From Arthrobacter hankyongi (GTDB taxonomy: Bacteria > Actinomycetota > Actinomycetes > Actinomycetales > Micrococcaceae): DNA of 64,000 nt. Position numbers and translations under genes: made by a program. The notes beneath the pieces are model-generated. The model was not told where the DNA came from. It did no database searches and was given only the letters and a program-made list of their open reading frames with translations. Every line of letters starts with the position of its first letter. Position 1 is the stretch's first letter. Positions 24,658-33,725 of the stretch are shown in pieces. The stretch lies in assembly GCF_022012395.1 (NCBI RefSeq), contig NZ_JAKLTQ010000007.1, positions 62,001 through 126,000 of the forward strand, in the 5' to 3' direction.

Positions 24658-25539
24658 TCAGTTAGTCGCCTGAAGGGTGATGTGCGGGTACTTCCGGGCG
24701 AGCAGGTACTCGGCCAGGGACATGGCGTAGTAGAGGACCAGGCCGAGGAGGGAGACCAGGATCAGGGCCGCGAACATCAGCGGGGTGTCCAGCTGGGTCG
24801 AGGCGAACTGGATGAGGTAGCCGAGCCCGTTCTGGGCGCCGGCGAACTCGGCGACGACGGCGCCGATCACGGCGAGGGTGATGGCGATCCGGAGTCCGGC
24901 AAAGAGGTAGGGCAATGAGGTGGGGATCTGGATCTGGGTGAGGACCTGGTTGCGGGTGGCCCCGATGGAGCGCATCAGCAGCAGCAGTTCCTTGTCGATG
25001 GCCTTGAGTCCGACCAGCATGTTCAGCGTGATGGGGAAGAAGGCGATGACCACGATGAGGATGATTTTCGGGGCCAGCCCGTAGCCGAACCAGAGGATGA
25101 AGATGGGCGCCAGCGCCACCTTGGGCACCACCTGGAACAGCACGATCAGCGGGTAGAGGGCACGCTCCACCCAGTGGAAGCGGGCCAGGGCAAGTGCCAG
25201 CACCATCCCGACGACGATACTGAAAAGGAATCCTTGAAGGATTTCCTCGGTGGTAACCCAGGTGGCGTCCAGCAGCATTTCGCGGGAAATCCACATTTCC
25301 TGCATGAATTCGCTGGGCTTGGCAATGACGAAGCTGGATAAATTCAATACTCCGACGCTTATTTCCCAAATCAGGACCACCGCCACAAATACCGCGGCAC
25401 TGGGCCAGATCCGCACCAGCCAGGATTTGAATTTCCGGACGGATTCCCGATTTACGGCACCGGCCGGGTGTCCTGCGGGTGGCCGGCCCAGCCTGTCCGA
25501 GGTTTTCCGGATGAGAGTTCCGGTGCTGTCATTGGTCAT
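24658..25539 (-). CDS. ABC transporter permease (SsuC/TauC-like)
   Basis: A 293-residue permease of the nitrate/sulfonate/taurine group with about six membrane segments (first near residues 45-65). The binding-protein-dependent transport motif is around SIGATRNQVLTQIQIPTSLP (about residue 185). It forms the importer with the ATPase (which ends on its first base) and the NMT1-type binding protein. Confidence 0.88.
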   Translation of the reverse strand: MTNDSTGTLIRKTSDRLGRPPAGHPAGAVNRESVRKFKSWLVRIWPSAAVFVAVVLIWEISVGVLNLSSFVIAKPSEFMQEMWISREMLLDATWVTTEEILQGFLFSIVVGMVLALALARFHWVERALYPLIVLFQVVPKVALAPIFILWFGYGLAPKIILIVVIAFFPITLNMLVGLKAIDKELLLLMRSIGATRNQVLTQIQIPTSLPYLFAGLRIAITLAVIGAVVAEFAGAQNGLGYLIQFASTQLDTPLMFAALILVSLLGLVLYYAMSLAEYLLARKYPHITLQATN

Positions 25540-26321
25540 CAGGCCACCGCCTTCGGCTCAAGCTGATGGCGCAGATGCGCCGCGTATTCCTGGAAGGTCG
25601 GAGTGTCGAAGACTTCAAGGGTGCGCGGCCGGGGCAGGTCGATTTCCAGGGTTTCGACGATCCGGCCCGGCTTGGTACCCATCACGTGGATGACGTCCGA
25701 GAGGAAGACCGCCTCCGGAATCGAGTGGGTGACAAAGACGACTGTCTTGCGGGTCTCGGCCCAGACATCGGCCAGACGCAGGTTCATCTCGTCGCGGGTG
25801 ATCGCATCCAGCGCCCCGAAGGGCTCGTCCATCAGCAGGATCTGGGGGTCCAGCGCCAAGGCGCGGGCAATGGAGACGCGCTGGGCCATGCCACCGGAGA
25901 GCTCATGCGGAAGCTTGTGGGCAGCTTCGGTGAGGCCGACCATCTCCAATGCCTTGGCGGCCGCCTCCTCAATGTCCGCTCCGCGCTTCCGGCGGGTGGC
26001 GATCTGGCGCAGCATCCGGGCGTTCTCCAGTGCAGTCTTCCACGGAAGCAGGGCCGCCTTCTGGGGTACCAGCCCGAACTGGCGGCGGCGGACCGCCTCC
26101 CCCACGGGCACCCCGTTGACCGTGACGTCCCCCGCGCTGGCGCTCTCGATGCCGCCCAGGATCTTCAGCAATGTGCTTTTGCCGCAGCCGGACGGGCCCA
26201 GCAGTGAAACGAAACTGTGCGGCTGGATTTCCAGGTCGAGCCCCTCGAGCACGGTTACCGCGGACGCACCGCTGCCGTACCGTTTCTCGACACCTTCCGC
26301 CTTGATTCCTTCAAACTCCAT
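25539..26321 (-). CDS. ABC transporter ATP-binding protein (SsuB/TauB-like)
   Basis: A 260-residue ABC ATPase with Walker [11 protein letters not shown]-loop [19 protein letters not shown], signature [15 protein letters not shown], Walker [13 protein letters not shown] and the H-loop [10 protein letters not shown]. It powers import for the pyridine-type operon and is its first gene. The start at 26321 has GAGAGGTG upstream; a frame opening 16 codons earlier falls within the leader. It overlaps the permease start by one base. Confidence 0.9.
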   Translation of the reverse strand: MEFEGIKAEGVEKRYGSGASAVTVLEGLDLEIQPHSFVSLLGPSGCGKSTLLKILGGIESASAGDVTVNGVPVGEAVRRRQFGLVPQKAALLPWKTALENARMLRQIATRRKRGADIEEAAAKALEMVGLTEAAHKLPHELSGGMAQRVSIARALALDPQILLMDEPFGALDAITRDEMNLRLADVWAETRKTVVFVTHSIPEAVFLSDVIHVMGTKPGRIVETLEIDLPRPRTLEVFDTPTFQEYAAHLRHQLEPKAVA

Positions 26322-26369
26322 GAAGTGCACCTCTCTACTGATCTGTGCCTCATCGGTCGTTATTAGCAT

Positions 26370-26387
26370 CTAATAGCTAGCTCTTAG
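26370..26387. promoter_or_regulatory. Imperfect palindrome just after the operon promoter
   Basis: CTAATAGCTAGCTCTTAG is an 18-bp palindrome centred on AGCTAGCT with one mismatched pair. Flanking TTAGCAT words are repeated on both sides (about 26363 and 26384). It lies directly downstream of the -10 box at 26396-26401, a position suited to a repressor such as the IclR protein at 17900-18676. Binding is inferred. Confidence 0.5.
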
Positions 26388-26395
26388 CATGAGAG

Positions 26396-26423
26396 AATAT
26401 AGAGCAGAGCATGCAGGCGTCAA
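26396..26423 (-). promoter_or_regulatory. Sigma-70-type promoter of the pyridine-catabolism operon
   Basis: On the minus strand, TTGACG (26418-26423) and TATATT (26396-26401) are separated by 16 bases. This is a near-consensus promoter in an otherwise GC-rich genome and is placed about 75 bases before the ATPase start. Confidence 0.65.
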
Positions 26424-26899
26424 TGGTTATTTGTTAACTTTGCGTTTCACCTGAAGAAGCGAGCATTTTCCTGTCCGCCGCCTTCCCGCTGTACGGGAAT
26501 TTAAGTCGCAGGCCGGGGGCGCCTGACCGCCTTTCACCCGGAACCCTCCGTGCCGCCCCGATGCACGATGTCTTCGTGAATCGGAGTCACGGAGTGACAG
26601 AGTTCCAGAGGCCCGGACACGCGCTTCACAAGCGCCGGCCATTACCTACGCCGGCTATTACCTATGCGCGGACGGGGCCATGATGGGCCCCTCCTCACCG
26701 TTCCACGCCAACGCACGGTTCACGACGCCTTCCAGCAATCCAGGCGATGGCAAAGTCCGGGCGGGCGCAGCCCGGCGCCGTGATACCGGCGCACCGGCCA
26801 CAGCCGTGAGCGCGGCCGCAGGCCCCCAGCACGCCGGTGGACTTTGCAGCAGCCCTGCGAGAAGGCCTTTCTGTCATCGGCACTGGCTAAGCTGGGCCG
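26424..26899. other. Intergenic region without a recognisable gene
   Basis: Between the pyridine operon promoter and the Wadjet operon I see no convincing gene. A direct repeat ATTACCTACGCCGGC / ATTACCTATGCGCGG lies at 26641-26671. The last part before 26900 is GC-rich and holds the proposed jetA -10 box. The larger gap marks the boundary between catabolic and defence genes. Confidence 0.5.
26888..26893 (+). promoter_or_regulatory. Candidate -10 box giving a leaderless jetA transcript
   Basis: TAAGCT fits TANNNT and ends 6 bases before the GTG of jetA. There is no Shine-Dalgarno sequence in front of that GTG. The spacing would place transcription start at or next to the start codon. No good -35 box is seen. 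Confidence 0.4.
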
Positions 26900-28354
26900 G
26901 TGAACATCCTCCGTTCGGCGCTAACCGCGCAAAGACTGCTGGGCGAAGAACCGGCGTGGAGGATGCTGCGCGCCCGGAACGCTGCTGTGGCGGTGGCGCT
27001 GCTGGGCGGGCACCTTGGCGGCGAGCAGCGCCGCCTGCCGGCACCGGTGCTCTTCGAACGGCTCGAGGAAGACCTTGAGGAGTTGCGCGGCAACGGTTTC
27101 GACCTGCCGCAAACGGCCCAGGCCTACTGCGCGGAATGGCGCAACGAGAATATCCTGATCCGGCGCACCTCGGAGGCCGCCCGCGAAGAGACTCTGGAGC
27201 TCTCCCAGGGTGCGTTCGCGGCCATTCGCTTTGTCAGCCAGCTCGCCGAACCCCGCCAGGCGGTCACCGAGTCCCGCCTCGCTACCATTCTCGACCGGCT
27301 CCGGGTGCTGGCCCGCGACACCGATCCGGACACCGCTGCGCGCCTGGCGTCGCTGCAGGAGGAACGGGACCGGCTGGATCAGCTGATCGGCCGGGTCGCC
27401 GCCGGCGACGTCGATATTCTCCCTCCGGAACAGGCCGTGGAGCGTGCCCGGGACATCCTGTCCCTGGTCGAAGAAGTTCCCGCCGATTTCGCCCGCGTCC
27501 GCGGCGACCTGGAGAAGCTCAACCGGTCGCTCCGCGAGCGGCTGATCGGGCAGGAAGAATCCCGCGGCACGGTGCTCGAGGACATCTTCCGCGGCGTCGA
27601 CCTGTTGGAACAATCGGAGGCCGGCCGCAGCTTCAGCGGATTCTATGCCCTGCTGCTGGACCCCGAACGCGGACTCGAGTTCGAAGACAGCATCGCCGGC
27701 ATCCTGGAACGGGACTTCATCGAACGCCTCACCCCGGCCCAGACCCGCACCTTGCGGCGCATCCTGCCCACCCTGCAGGACCGCAGCTCGGAAATCCACG
27801 CAGTCATGACGGCCTTCAGCCGCAGCCTGCGCCGTTTCGTCCAGTCCCAGGAACTGCAGGAGGACCGGCTCATCAACCAGAGTCTGCGCAACGCCCTCAG
27901 GGAGGCGATGGACACGGCCCGGACCGTCCGCCCGTATGCCCGGACGCAGCTGGTCCTGGACCTGACCAGCGTCCCGCTCGGGTCCGTGTCGGCGCTGAAA
28001 CTACACAACCCTGCCGATTTCGAGTCAGCGCAGGAAGTCATCGCCCATGAACCGGCACCGGTGAACATCGAGGATCTGCGCGAGCTGGCCCGCGCCTCGG
28101 AGATCGATTTCAAGGAACTGACCGGCAACATAAACCGGGTCCTCGACGCACAGGGACCGGCCACCATTTCGGACGTCCTGGCCGCGCATCCCGCAACCCA
28201 GGGCGTCGCCAGCGTGGTGGGCCTGCTCGTCCTGGCCGAGGAGCAAGCGCGCCCGCTGGACGGCCGCGAGGACATCGCCTGGCAGTCCGCCCAGGGCGTC
28301 ATCCGCCGCGGCAGCGTGGGCCGCTACCTGTTCTGCGAAAGGATCAATCCGTGA
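26900..28354 (+). CDS. jetA: Wadjet anti-plasmid system protein JetA (DUF3375)
   Basis: A 484-residue DUF3375 protein, the kleisin-like (MukF-related) subunit of the Wadjet SMC complex that recognises and removes circular plasmids. Recognisable parts are an N-terminal winged-helix region, the RNENILIRRTSEAAREETLELS block and a long charged helical middle (residues 140-340). The GTG start and the GTGA overlap with jetB indicate one operon. Order and sizes match the described jetABCD systems. Confidence 0.9.
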   Translation: MNILRSALTAQRLLGEEPAWRMLRARNAAVAVALLGGHLGGEQRRLPAPVLFERLEEDLEELRGNGFDLPQTAQAYCAEWRNENILIRRTSEAAREETLELSQGAFAAIRFVSQLAEPRQAVTESRLATILDRLRVLARDTDPDTAARLASLQEERDRLDQLIGRVAAGDVDILPPEQAVERARDILSLVEEVPADFARVRGDLEKLNRSLRERLIGQEESRGTVLEDIFRGVDLLEQSEAGRSFSGFYALLLDPERGLEFEDSIAGILERDFIERLTPAQTRTLRRILPTLQDRSSEIHAVMTAFSRSLRRFVQSQELQEDRLINQSLRNALREAMDTARTVRPYARTQLVLDLTSVPLGSVSALKLHNPADFESAQEVIAHEPAPVNIEDLRELARASEIDFKELTGNINRVLDAQGPATISDVLAAHPATQGVASVVGLLVLAEEQARPLDGREDIAWQSAQGVIRRGSVGRYLFCERINP

Positions 28355-29052
28355 CCGAGCCAGCCATCGCCTCCGGTGGCGTGCCTGCCGTGCAGGGCTC
28401 CGGCGTCGCACTATGGGACGGCGACCCCGGCGCCCTGCGCGAGCCGTCCCGCCGCACCCTGGTCCAGCTGCTGCGGGGCCCGTATCTCTCGGCCGCAAGC
28501 CATTCGAATCTGTGGACCGCGCTCCTCGCGGACGAGGAGTCGATCCGTTCCCGGCTGGCGGACCTGTTCCTGGAGCTCGTCATGGACGAGGCGGCGCAGG
28601 TTGCCTTTGTGCGCAATATCAGTGCAGAGGCCGAGACGCCCAAGGTCCTGCGCACCGCCACACTGACCTTCCTGGACACTGCGCTGCTGCTGCACCTGCG
28701 CCAGCAGCTGCTCCATGAAGCCGGCGGCGGCAAGACCATCGTCGGCGCTGACGAAGTAGCGGACCAGCTGCAGGTGTACCGCGGCAAGGACAATGCGGAC
28801 CCGGCAGGGTTTGCCAAGCGGGTCAATTCCTCGTGGCAGAAAATGGTCAAGTACGGGCTGCTGGCCGCCACGTCCACCGAGGGCCGGTACGAGGTCTCAC
28901 CGGTCCTGCGGCTGGTCTTCGGGCCGGAGGAAATCGCCGCGGTGCAGCAGGAGTACCGCCGGCTCGCCGCCGAGGCCCGCCCGGATTCCGACGTCGACGA
29001 CGGCGTAGCGTCCGAGGGTGCGGACACCGCCGGGGATGAGGAGGGCGAATGA
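28351..29052 (+). CDS. jetB: Wadjet system protein JetB (DUF4194)
   Basis: A 233-residue DUF4194 protein, the KITE (MukE-like) subunit with winged-helix domains. The FLDTALLLHLRQQLLHEAGGGKTIVGADEVADQL segment and its acidic C-terminus fit the family. It bridges JetA and the JetC heads. The start overlaps the jetA stop and its own stop overlaps the jetC start by 4 bases. Confidence 0.88.
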   Translation: MTEPAIASGGVPAVQGSGVALWDGDPGALREPSRRTLVQLLRGPYLSAASHSNLWTALLADEESIRSRLADLFLELVMDEAAQVAFVRNISAEAETPKVLRTATLTFLDTALLLHLRQQLLHEAGGGKTIVGADEVADQLQVYRGKDNADPAGFAKRVNSSWQKMVKYGLLAATSTEGRYEVSPVLRLVFGPEEIAAVQQEYRRLAAEARPDSDVDDGVASEGADTAGDEEGE

Positions 29053-32000
29053 CCCCCGACGATCGCGCCGTCGGCAGCCGGATCCGCCCGGGCCAATGGC
29101 GCCTGGACCGGCTGGAGGTCCTGAACTGGGGTACCTTCCAGGGCCATCACCGGGTGGACGTTGCCCGCCGGGGCTTCCTGCTCACCGGGCACTCCGGCTC
29201 CGGCAAGTCCTCGCTGGTGGACGCAGTCTCGGCGGTGTTGACGCCGCGGATGCAGCTGCGTTTCAACGCTGCCGCGCAGGACACCGCCGCCCGCGGGGAA
29301 GACCGCAGCCTGGTCAGCTATCTGCGCGGCGCCTGGCGGCGCAGTGCGGACGAGGAAACCGGAGAAGTTTCCAGCGACTACCTGCGCACCGGGGCCACCT
29401 TCAGCGGCATCCTGCTGCGGTACACGAACGGCACCGGCGGCAAGCCCGTGGTCCTGGCCAAGCTCTACCACCTGCGCCGCGGCAGCAATACGCCGGCCGA
29501 AGTGTCCGAGCTCAGCCTGCTGCTGCAGGACGAGGCGTCGTTGACGGACTTCGTCGACTATCTGCGCAACGGCCTGGAGACACGGCGGATCAAGGCGGCG
29601 TGGCCGGATGCCTACATCACGGACCAGCATGCGCGGTTCTCCGCCCGCTTCTGCCGGCTGCTCGGCATCCAGGGCGAGAACGCCGTGCTGTTGCTGCACA
29701 AGACGCAGTCCGCGAAATCGCTGGGCAACCTGGACGAGCTGTTCCGGTCCTTCATGCTGGACAGACCGAAGACCTTTGCGCTGACGGAAAACGCCGTGGC
29801 GCAGTTCGGCGAGCTGTCCGAGGCCCACCGGCTCGTGGTGGAAGCCCGCACGCAGGTGGAGCTGCTGCGCCGGCTGGAGGAACCGTCCCGGATCTTCGAG
29901 GACAGCAGCGCGGCCGCGGCCGCCGCCGAACAGCTGGCCCAGGCGCTGCCGGCCTTCAAGGACGCCTGGAAGCTGAAGCTGGCCGAGCACGAGCGGGCCG
30001 ACGCGGAGGCGGCCGTGCGTGCTGCCGACCATGCGGTGTCCCAGGCAACGGCGCTGACCGGCGAGCTCGAAGCCGCGCACAGCCTGGCCCGCCACCAGGC
30101 GGACCAGCGCGGCGGCCAGGCTCTGAAAGTCCAGCAGGAGCGGCTGGACCTGGCCGCTGAACAGGAACGCGATGTCCGTGTCCGCCGGGCCGAGGCTGCC
30201 GGGCGGCTGGACGCGGTCAGCGTGCCGTTCCCGGAAACCTTTGCAGAATTCGAGGAACTGCGTGCCACCGCCCGCACGGAACGGGCCGCGCTGGAAGCCG
30301 CCCAGCAGCAGGGCAAGGCCGCGCTGCTGCAGCTGCACGAGGAATTCGCCGCGGCCAAGGCCTCGGTGCGGGACCTCGAGAAGGAACTGGCCTCGCTCCG
30401 CGGCAGGCGCTCCAACCTGCCGGACCGCCTGGTCACGGCCCGGCAGCGGGTCGCCGCGGCCGCCGGGATGCCGGCCGCGGCCTTTCCGTTCGCCGGTGAA
30501 CTGCTGCAGGTGCGCAGCGAATTCGCCGACTGGACGGGCGCCGTCGAACGCGTGCTGCGGCCGCTGGCCACCGTGATGCTGGTTCCCGAAGCCCACATTG
30601 CCGCCGTACGCGAGGCCGTGGACGGACTCTTCCTCGGCACACGGTTGGTGTTCGAGAGCGTGCCGGCGCACCCGGAGCCGGTGCGGGCGGCGCATTCCGC
30701 CAATTCGCTGGTGCACCGCGTCGAGGTGCAGCAGGGCCCCCTGTCCGCCTGGCTGTCCGCGGTGCTCTCCCGCCAGTACGACTTCGAATGCGTCGAGTCC
30801 CCGGCGGGGCTGGCCGGCCCGGATCAGGCCGTGACGAGGGCGGGACAGGTCAAACGCTCACGCTCCCGCCATGAGAAGGACGACCGGAGCCGGGTTGATG
30901 ACCGCAGCCAGTGGCTCCTTGGCTTCGACAACGCGGACAAGGTGGAACACCTCGTGGTGCTGCTGAAGCAGACCCGTGCTGCGCAGGCCGAGGCGGAAGA
31001 ACGGCTGAACCGGGCCCAGGCGGCGCAGGACGCCGAACAGCAGCGGGTCCGGGCACTGGAGTTCCTGGACCAGCGGGACTGGGACCAGTTCGACGTCGAA
31101 TCGGCTCTTGGGCGCACCACCGCCCAACGGCAGCGGCTGGACGAACTGCGGGCGGCGAGCAAGGACCTGCAGGCGGCCGAGGCCGCCGCCGAAGAGGCGG
31201 CCGCCCGGCTGCAGGCTGCCCGGACGGCACAGCAGGAACGCTTAAGGGAACACGCTGAGGCAGCCGCCGCGCTGGCCGGCATCGTCCGCGTCATCGAGCA
31301 GCTCACGGCGTCCGTGGATGCCTGGAATCCGGTGCCCGGCCCGCTCGCTGAGGCCCTCGAACAGCGGTTCCTGGGCGTGCGGCGCAGCATCTCGCATCAG
31401 GTGATCGACGACGTCGCCCTCACCGTTTCCAACCGGCTCACCGCAGAGGAGAAACAGGCCACGGCGCTGGCGGACAAAGCCCGCACCGCGTTCATGGCGG
31501 CCGCGGCCGAGTTTTCCCGCCGGTGGCCGGCCAAGGCCGGAGACCTGAGTCCCGTCATCGAGGACCGTGCCGGGTACCTGGCCGTGCTCGGCCAGCTCGT
31601 CGCGGACCGGCTGCCCGACTTCGAATCGCGGTTCTTCGAGCTGCTGGAACGGCAGTCGCAGCAGAACGTGGCACAGCTGGCCAACGAAATCCGGCGTGCC
31701 CCCGGCGAAGTGCGCGAACGGATCGCCCCCGTCAACACGTCGCTGGGCCGGTCCGCCTTCGACGCCGGCCGGTTCCTGAAGATCGTGGTGAAGGAGAACC
31801 GCGGCGAACTGGGACGGCAGTTCCTGACGGACCTTCAGACCATCAGCGCCGGCTCGTGGGTGGTGCAGGAACGTGACGCCGCCGAGGCCAAGTTCGAAGT
31901 CATGCGGCGGCTGATGGACCGGCTGGCGTCCAGCGAGGCGGCCGACGCGTCCTGGCGCCGGCACTGCCTGGACACCCGCCTGCATGTGCGTTTCACCGCG

Positions 32001-32444
32001 ACCGAGGTCGACGTCGAGGGCCGGACGGTGAACGTCCACGACTCCAGCGCCGGGCTCTCCGGCGGCCAGCGGCAAAAGCTCGTCACGTTCTGCCTGGCCG
32101 CCGCGCTCCGCTACCAGCTGGCCGGCGAGGACGAGGACATCCCCCGGTACGGGACCGTGATCATGGACGAGGCATTCGACAAGGCGGACAGCCGGTTCAC
32201 CCGCATGGCGATGGACATCTTCCACGAGTTTGGCTTCCACATGGTCCTGGCTACACCGCTGAAGCTGCTGCAGACGCTGGAGGACTACATCGGCGGCATG
32301 GCCGTGGTGACCTGCAAGGACTTCCGCGATTCCCAGGTCGGCTCGGTGGAGATTGCCGAATCCGGCAGCGACGGTGTGTCCGGACCCGGTGAGCCCGCGG
32401 ACCTCGAGGCCGCGTCCGAGGCCACCGAGGCGGCACTGTTTTGA
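29049..32444 (+). CDS. jetC: Wadjet system SMC-like ATPase JetC
   Basis: A 1131-residue SMC/MukB-like ATPase. Walker A GHSGSGKSS is at residues 47-55, ABC signature LSGGQRQ near 1002 and Walker B VIMDEAFDKAD near 1037. Long alanine/glutamate-rich coiled coils occupy roughly 290-480 and 640-780 around a middle domain, as in loop-extruding SMC proteins. It is the motor that reels in plasmid DNA for cleavage by JetD. The four jet genes overlap by 4 bases each, so expression is tightly coupled. Confidence 0.92.
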   Translation: MTPDDRAVGSRIRPGQWRLDRLEVLNWGTFQGHHRVDVARRGFLLTGHSGSGKSSLVDAVSAVLTPRMQLRFNAAAQDTAARGEDRSLVSYLRGAWRRSADEETGEVSSDYLRTGATFSGILLRYTNGTGGKPVVLAKLYHLRRGSNTPAEVSELSLLLQDEASLTDFVDYLRNGLETRRIKAAWPDAYITDQHARFSARFCRLLGIQGENAVLLLHKTQSAKSLGNLDELFRSFMLDRPKTFALTENAVAQFGELSEAHRLVVEARTQVELLRRLEEPSRIFEDSSAAAAAAEQLAQALPAFKDAWKLKLAEHERADAEAAVRAADHAVSQATALTGELEAAHSLARHQADQRGGQALKVQQERLDLAAEQERDVRVRRAEAAGRLDAVSVPFPETFAEFEELRATARTERAALEAAQQQGKAALLQLHEEFAAAKASVRDLEKELASLRGRRSNLPDRLVTARQRVAAAAGMPAAAFPFAGELLQVRSEFADWTGAVERVLRPLATVMLVPEAHIAAVREAVDGLFLGTRLVFESVPAHPEPVRAAHSANSLVHRVEVQQGPLSAWLSAVLSRQYDFECVESPAGLAGPDQAVTRAGQVKRSRSRHEKDDRSRVDDRSQWLLGFDNADKVEHLVVLLKQTRAAQAEAEERLNRAQAAQDAEQQRVRALEFLDQRDWDQFDVESALGRTTAQRQRLDELRAASKDLQAAEAAAEEAAARLQAARTAQQERLREHAEAAAALAGIVRVIEQLTASVDAWNPVPGPLAEALEQRFLGVRRSISHQVIDDVALTVSNRLTAEEKQATALADKARTAFMAAAAEFSRRWPAKAGDLSPVIEDRAGYLAVLGQLVADRLPDFESRFFELLERQSQQNVAQLANEIRRAPGEVRERIAPVNTSLGRSAFDAGRFLKIVVKENRGELGRQFLTDLQTISAGSWVVQERDAAEAKFEVMRRLMDRLASSEAADASWRRHCLDTRLHVRFTATEVDVEGRTVNVHDSSAGLSGGQRQKLVTFCLAAALRYQLAGEDEDIPRYGTVIMDEAFDKADSRFTRMAMDIFHEFGFHMVLATPLKLLQTLEDYIGGMAVVTCKDFRDSQVGSVEIAESGSDGVSGPGEPADLEAASEATEAALF

Positions 32445-33610
32445 GCCCGGTGCCGGTGACTCCGCAGGCGGCCCGCACCCAGGCGCGCAGGAAATATGAG
32501 CGCTGGTTCGGCAGCTGGGCCACGTCGCCGACCAACCGGCCGCTCCTTGCCCTGCCGCTGCATCCGCCCACCGAACGGCAGGCCCTCGCCGACGAGGCCT
32601 CGGCCATCGCGTGGGTGAAATCGTGGACCGGGATCGAACCGGCGGAGTGGGCCGAACGGCAGTGGGCCAGCCTGGGCCGGCAGTCCGTACCCGAACGGCT
32701 GATACTTGACAGGCCGGGCGACGTCGCGGAGTTCTGCGGCATGGGCGCGCACTGGCGGCGGATCTCGCGGCGGTGTGCGCGGATACTCGAGGCTTTTCCC
32801 GCTTCAAACAGTGACCTGCAGGCAGCCTTGGTGCGGTCCGCGACTGAGCTGGCGGCCATGGAGGACGACGATTTTACCCGGCTCTTGGACGTGTTGGCGT
32901 GGCTGGCCGGGAATCCGGATTCCGGACTCTACGTTCGCCAACTGCCGATCCGCGGGGTGGACTCGAAGTGGGTCGGCACCCGGCGGTCCCTGGTGGAGCG
33001 GCTGCATCAGGCAGTCACCGGAGCAAGCAGCCTGGGCCTGGCCGCCAGACCGGAGCTCATCCGCTTGCGCTTCCTCGATCCGGATCTCGCGCCCGGCGGA
33101 CTGCGGGATGTGTCCGCACCGCTGGCGGAACTGGCTAGACTCGGCGTGCAGCCGCGCACGGTCTTCGTTTTCGAGAACCTGGAATCGGTCCTGGCCATGC
33201 CCGAGTGGGCCGGCGCAGTGGTCATCCACGGCTCGGGCTATGCAGTGGAACGGCTGGCCCGCATCCCCTGGGTGCGTGCGACGGGCGTGGTGTACTGGGG
33301 CGACCTGGACAGCCACGGATTCGGCATCCTCAACCGGCTGCGCGCCCAGGACCTTGAAGTTCAAGCAGTCCTCATGGACACCGGCACGCTGGATGCCTTC
33401 AGCGATTTATGCGTGCCGGAGCCGAAACCCTTCACCGGCGAAACGCAGCACCTGCTGCCCGATGAGCGTCTGGTGCTGCAACAACTGGCCGGGCGTGGAA
33501 ACGTACGGCTGGAGCAGGAACGCCTTGCCTGGCCGATGTGCCTGGCCGCCCTGCGCTCGGCAACCGGTTTGGGGGCTCTGGGGGAAACGGCCTCGGGGCC
33601 TGGACGCTGA
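32441..33610 (+). CDS. jetD: Wadjet system nuclease JetD (DUF3322/DUF2220, Toprim-like)
   Basis: A 389-residue protein with an N-terminal DUF3322 domain and a C-terminal DUF2220 Toprim-like domain. The metal-binding motif is VVYWGDLDSHGFGILNRLR at about residues 283-300, with FVFENLESVLA before it. JetD is the topoisomerase VI-like nuclease that cuts the plasmid once the SMC motor has extruded it. It starts with TTG inside the jetC stop (TTGA). All catalytic features I can check are intact, so the system looks functional. Confidence 0.9.
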   Translation: MSPVPVTPQAARTQARRKYERWFGSWATSPTNRPLLALPLHPPTERQALADEASAIAWVKSWTGIEPAEWAERQWASLGRQSVPERLILDRPGDVAEFCGMGAHWRRISRRCARILEAFPASNSDLQAALVRSATELAAMEDDDFTRLLDVLAWLAGNPDSGLYVRQLPIRGVDSKWVGTRRSLVERLHQAVTGASSLGLAARPELIRLRFLDPDLAPGGLRDVSAPLAELARLGVQPRTVFVFENLESVLAMPEWAGAVVIHGSGYAVERLARIPWVRATGVVYWGDLDSHGFGILNRLRAQDLEVQAVLMDTGTLDAFSDLCVPEPKPFTGETQHLLPDERLVLQQLAGRGNVRLEQERLAWPMCLAALRSATGLGALGETASGPGR

Positions 33611-33725
33611 GACAACACGGTCTGTTTCTCTGACGCACGACGGCGTGTCGTTTCGCACCGCGGCCAGCGCCCGCCAAGTGCTCCCTGCCGGCAACTCCGC
33701 CGAACAATGCCGGTCAGCGCCTTTC

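Noticed and set aside
26641-26671. The ATTACCTA direct repeat as the start of a CRISPR array
   Set aside because: There are only two imperfect units placed end to end, without spacers, and no cas gene in the window.
28344-30716. Very long open frame on the minus strand across the Wadjet genes (790 codons)
   Set aside because: It is antisense to jetB and jetC, whose families are certain. Its composition is that of a high-GC shadow frame with no recognisable domain.
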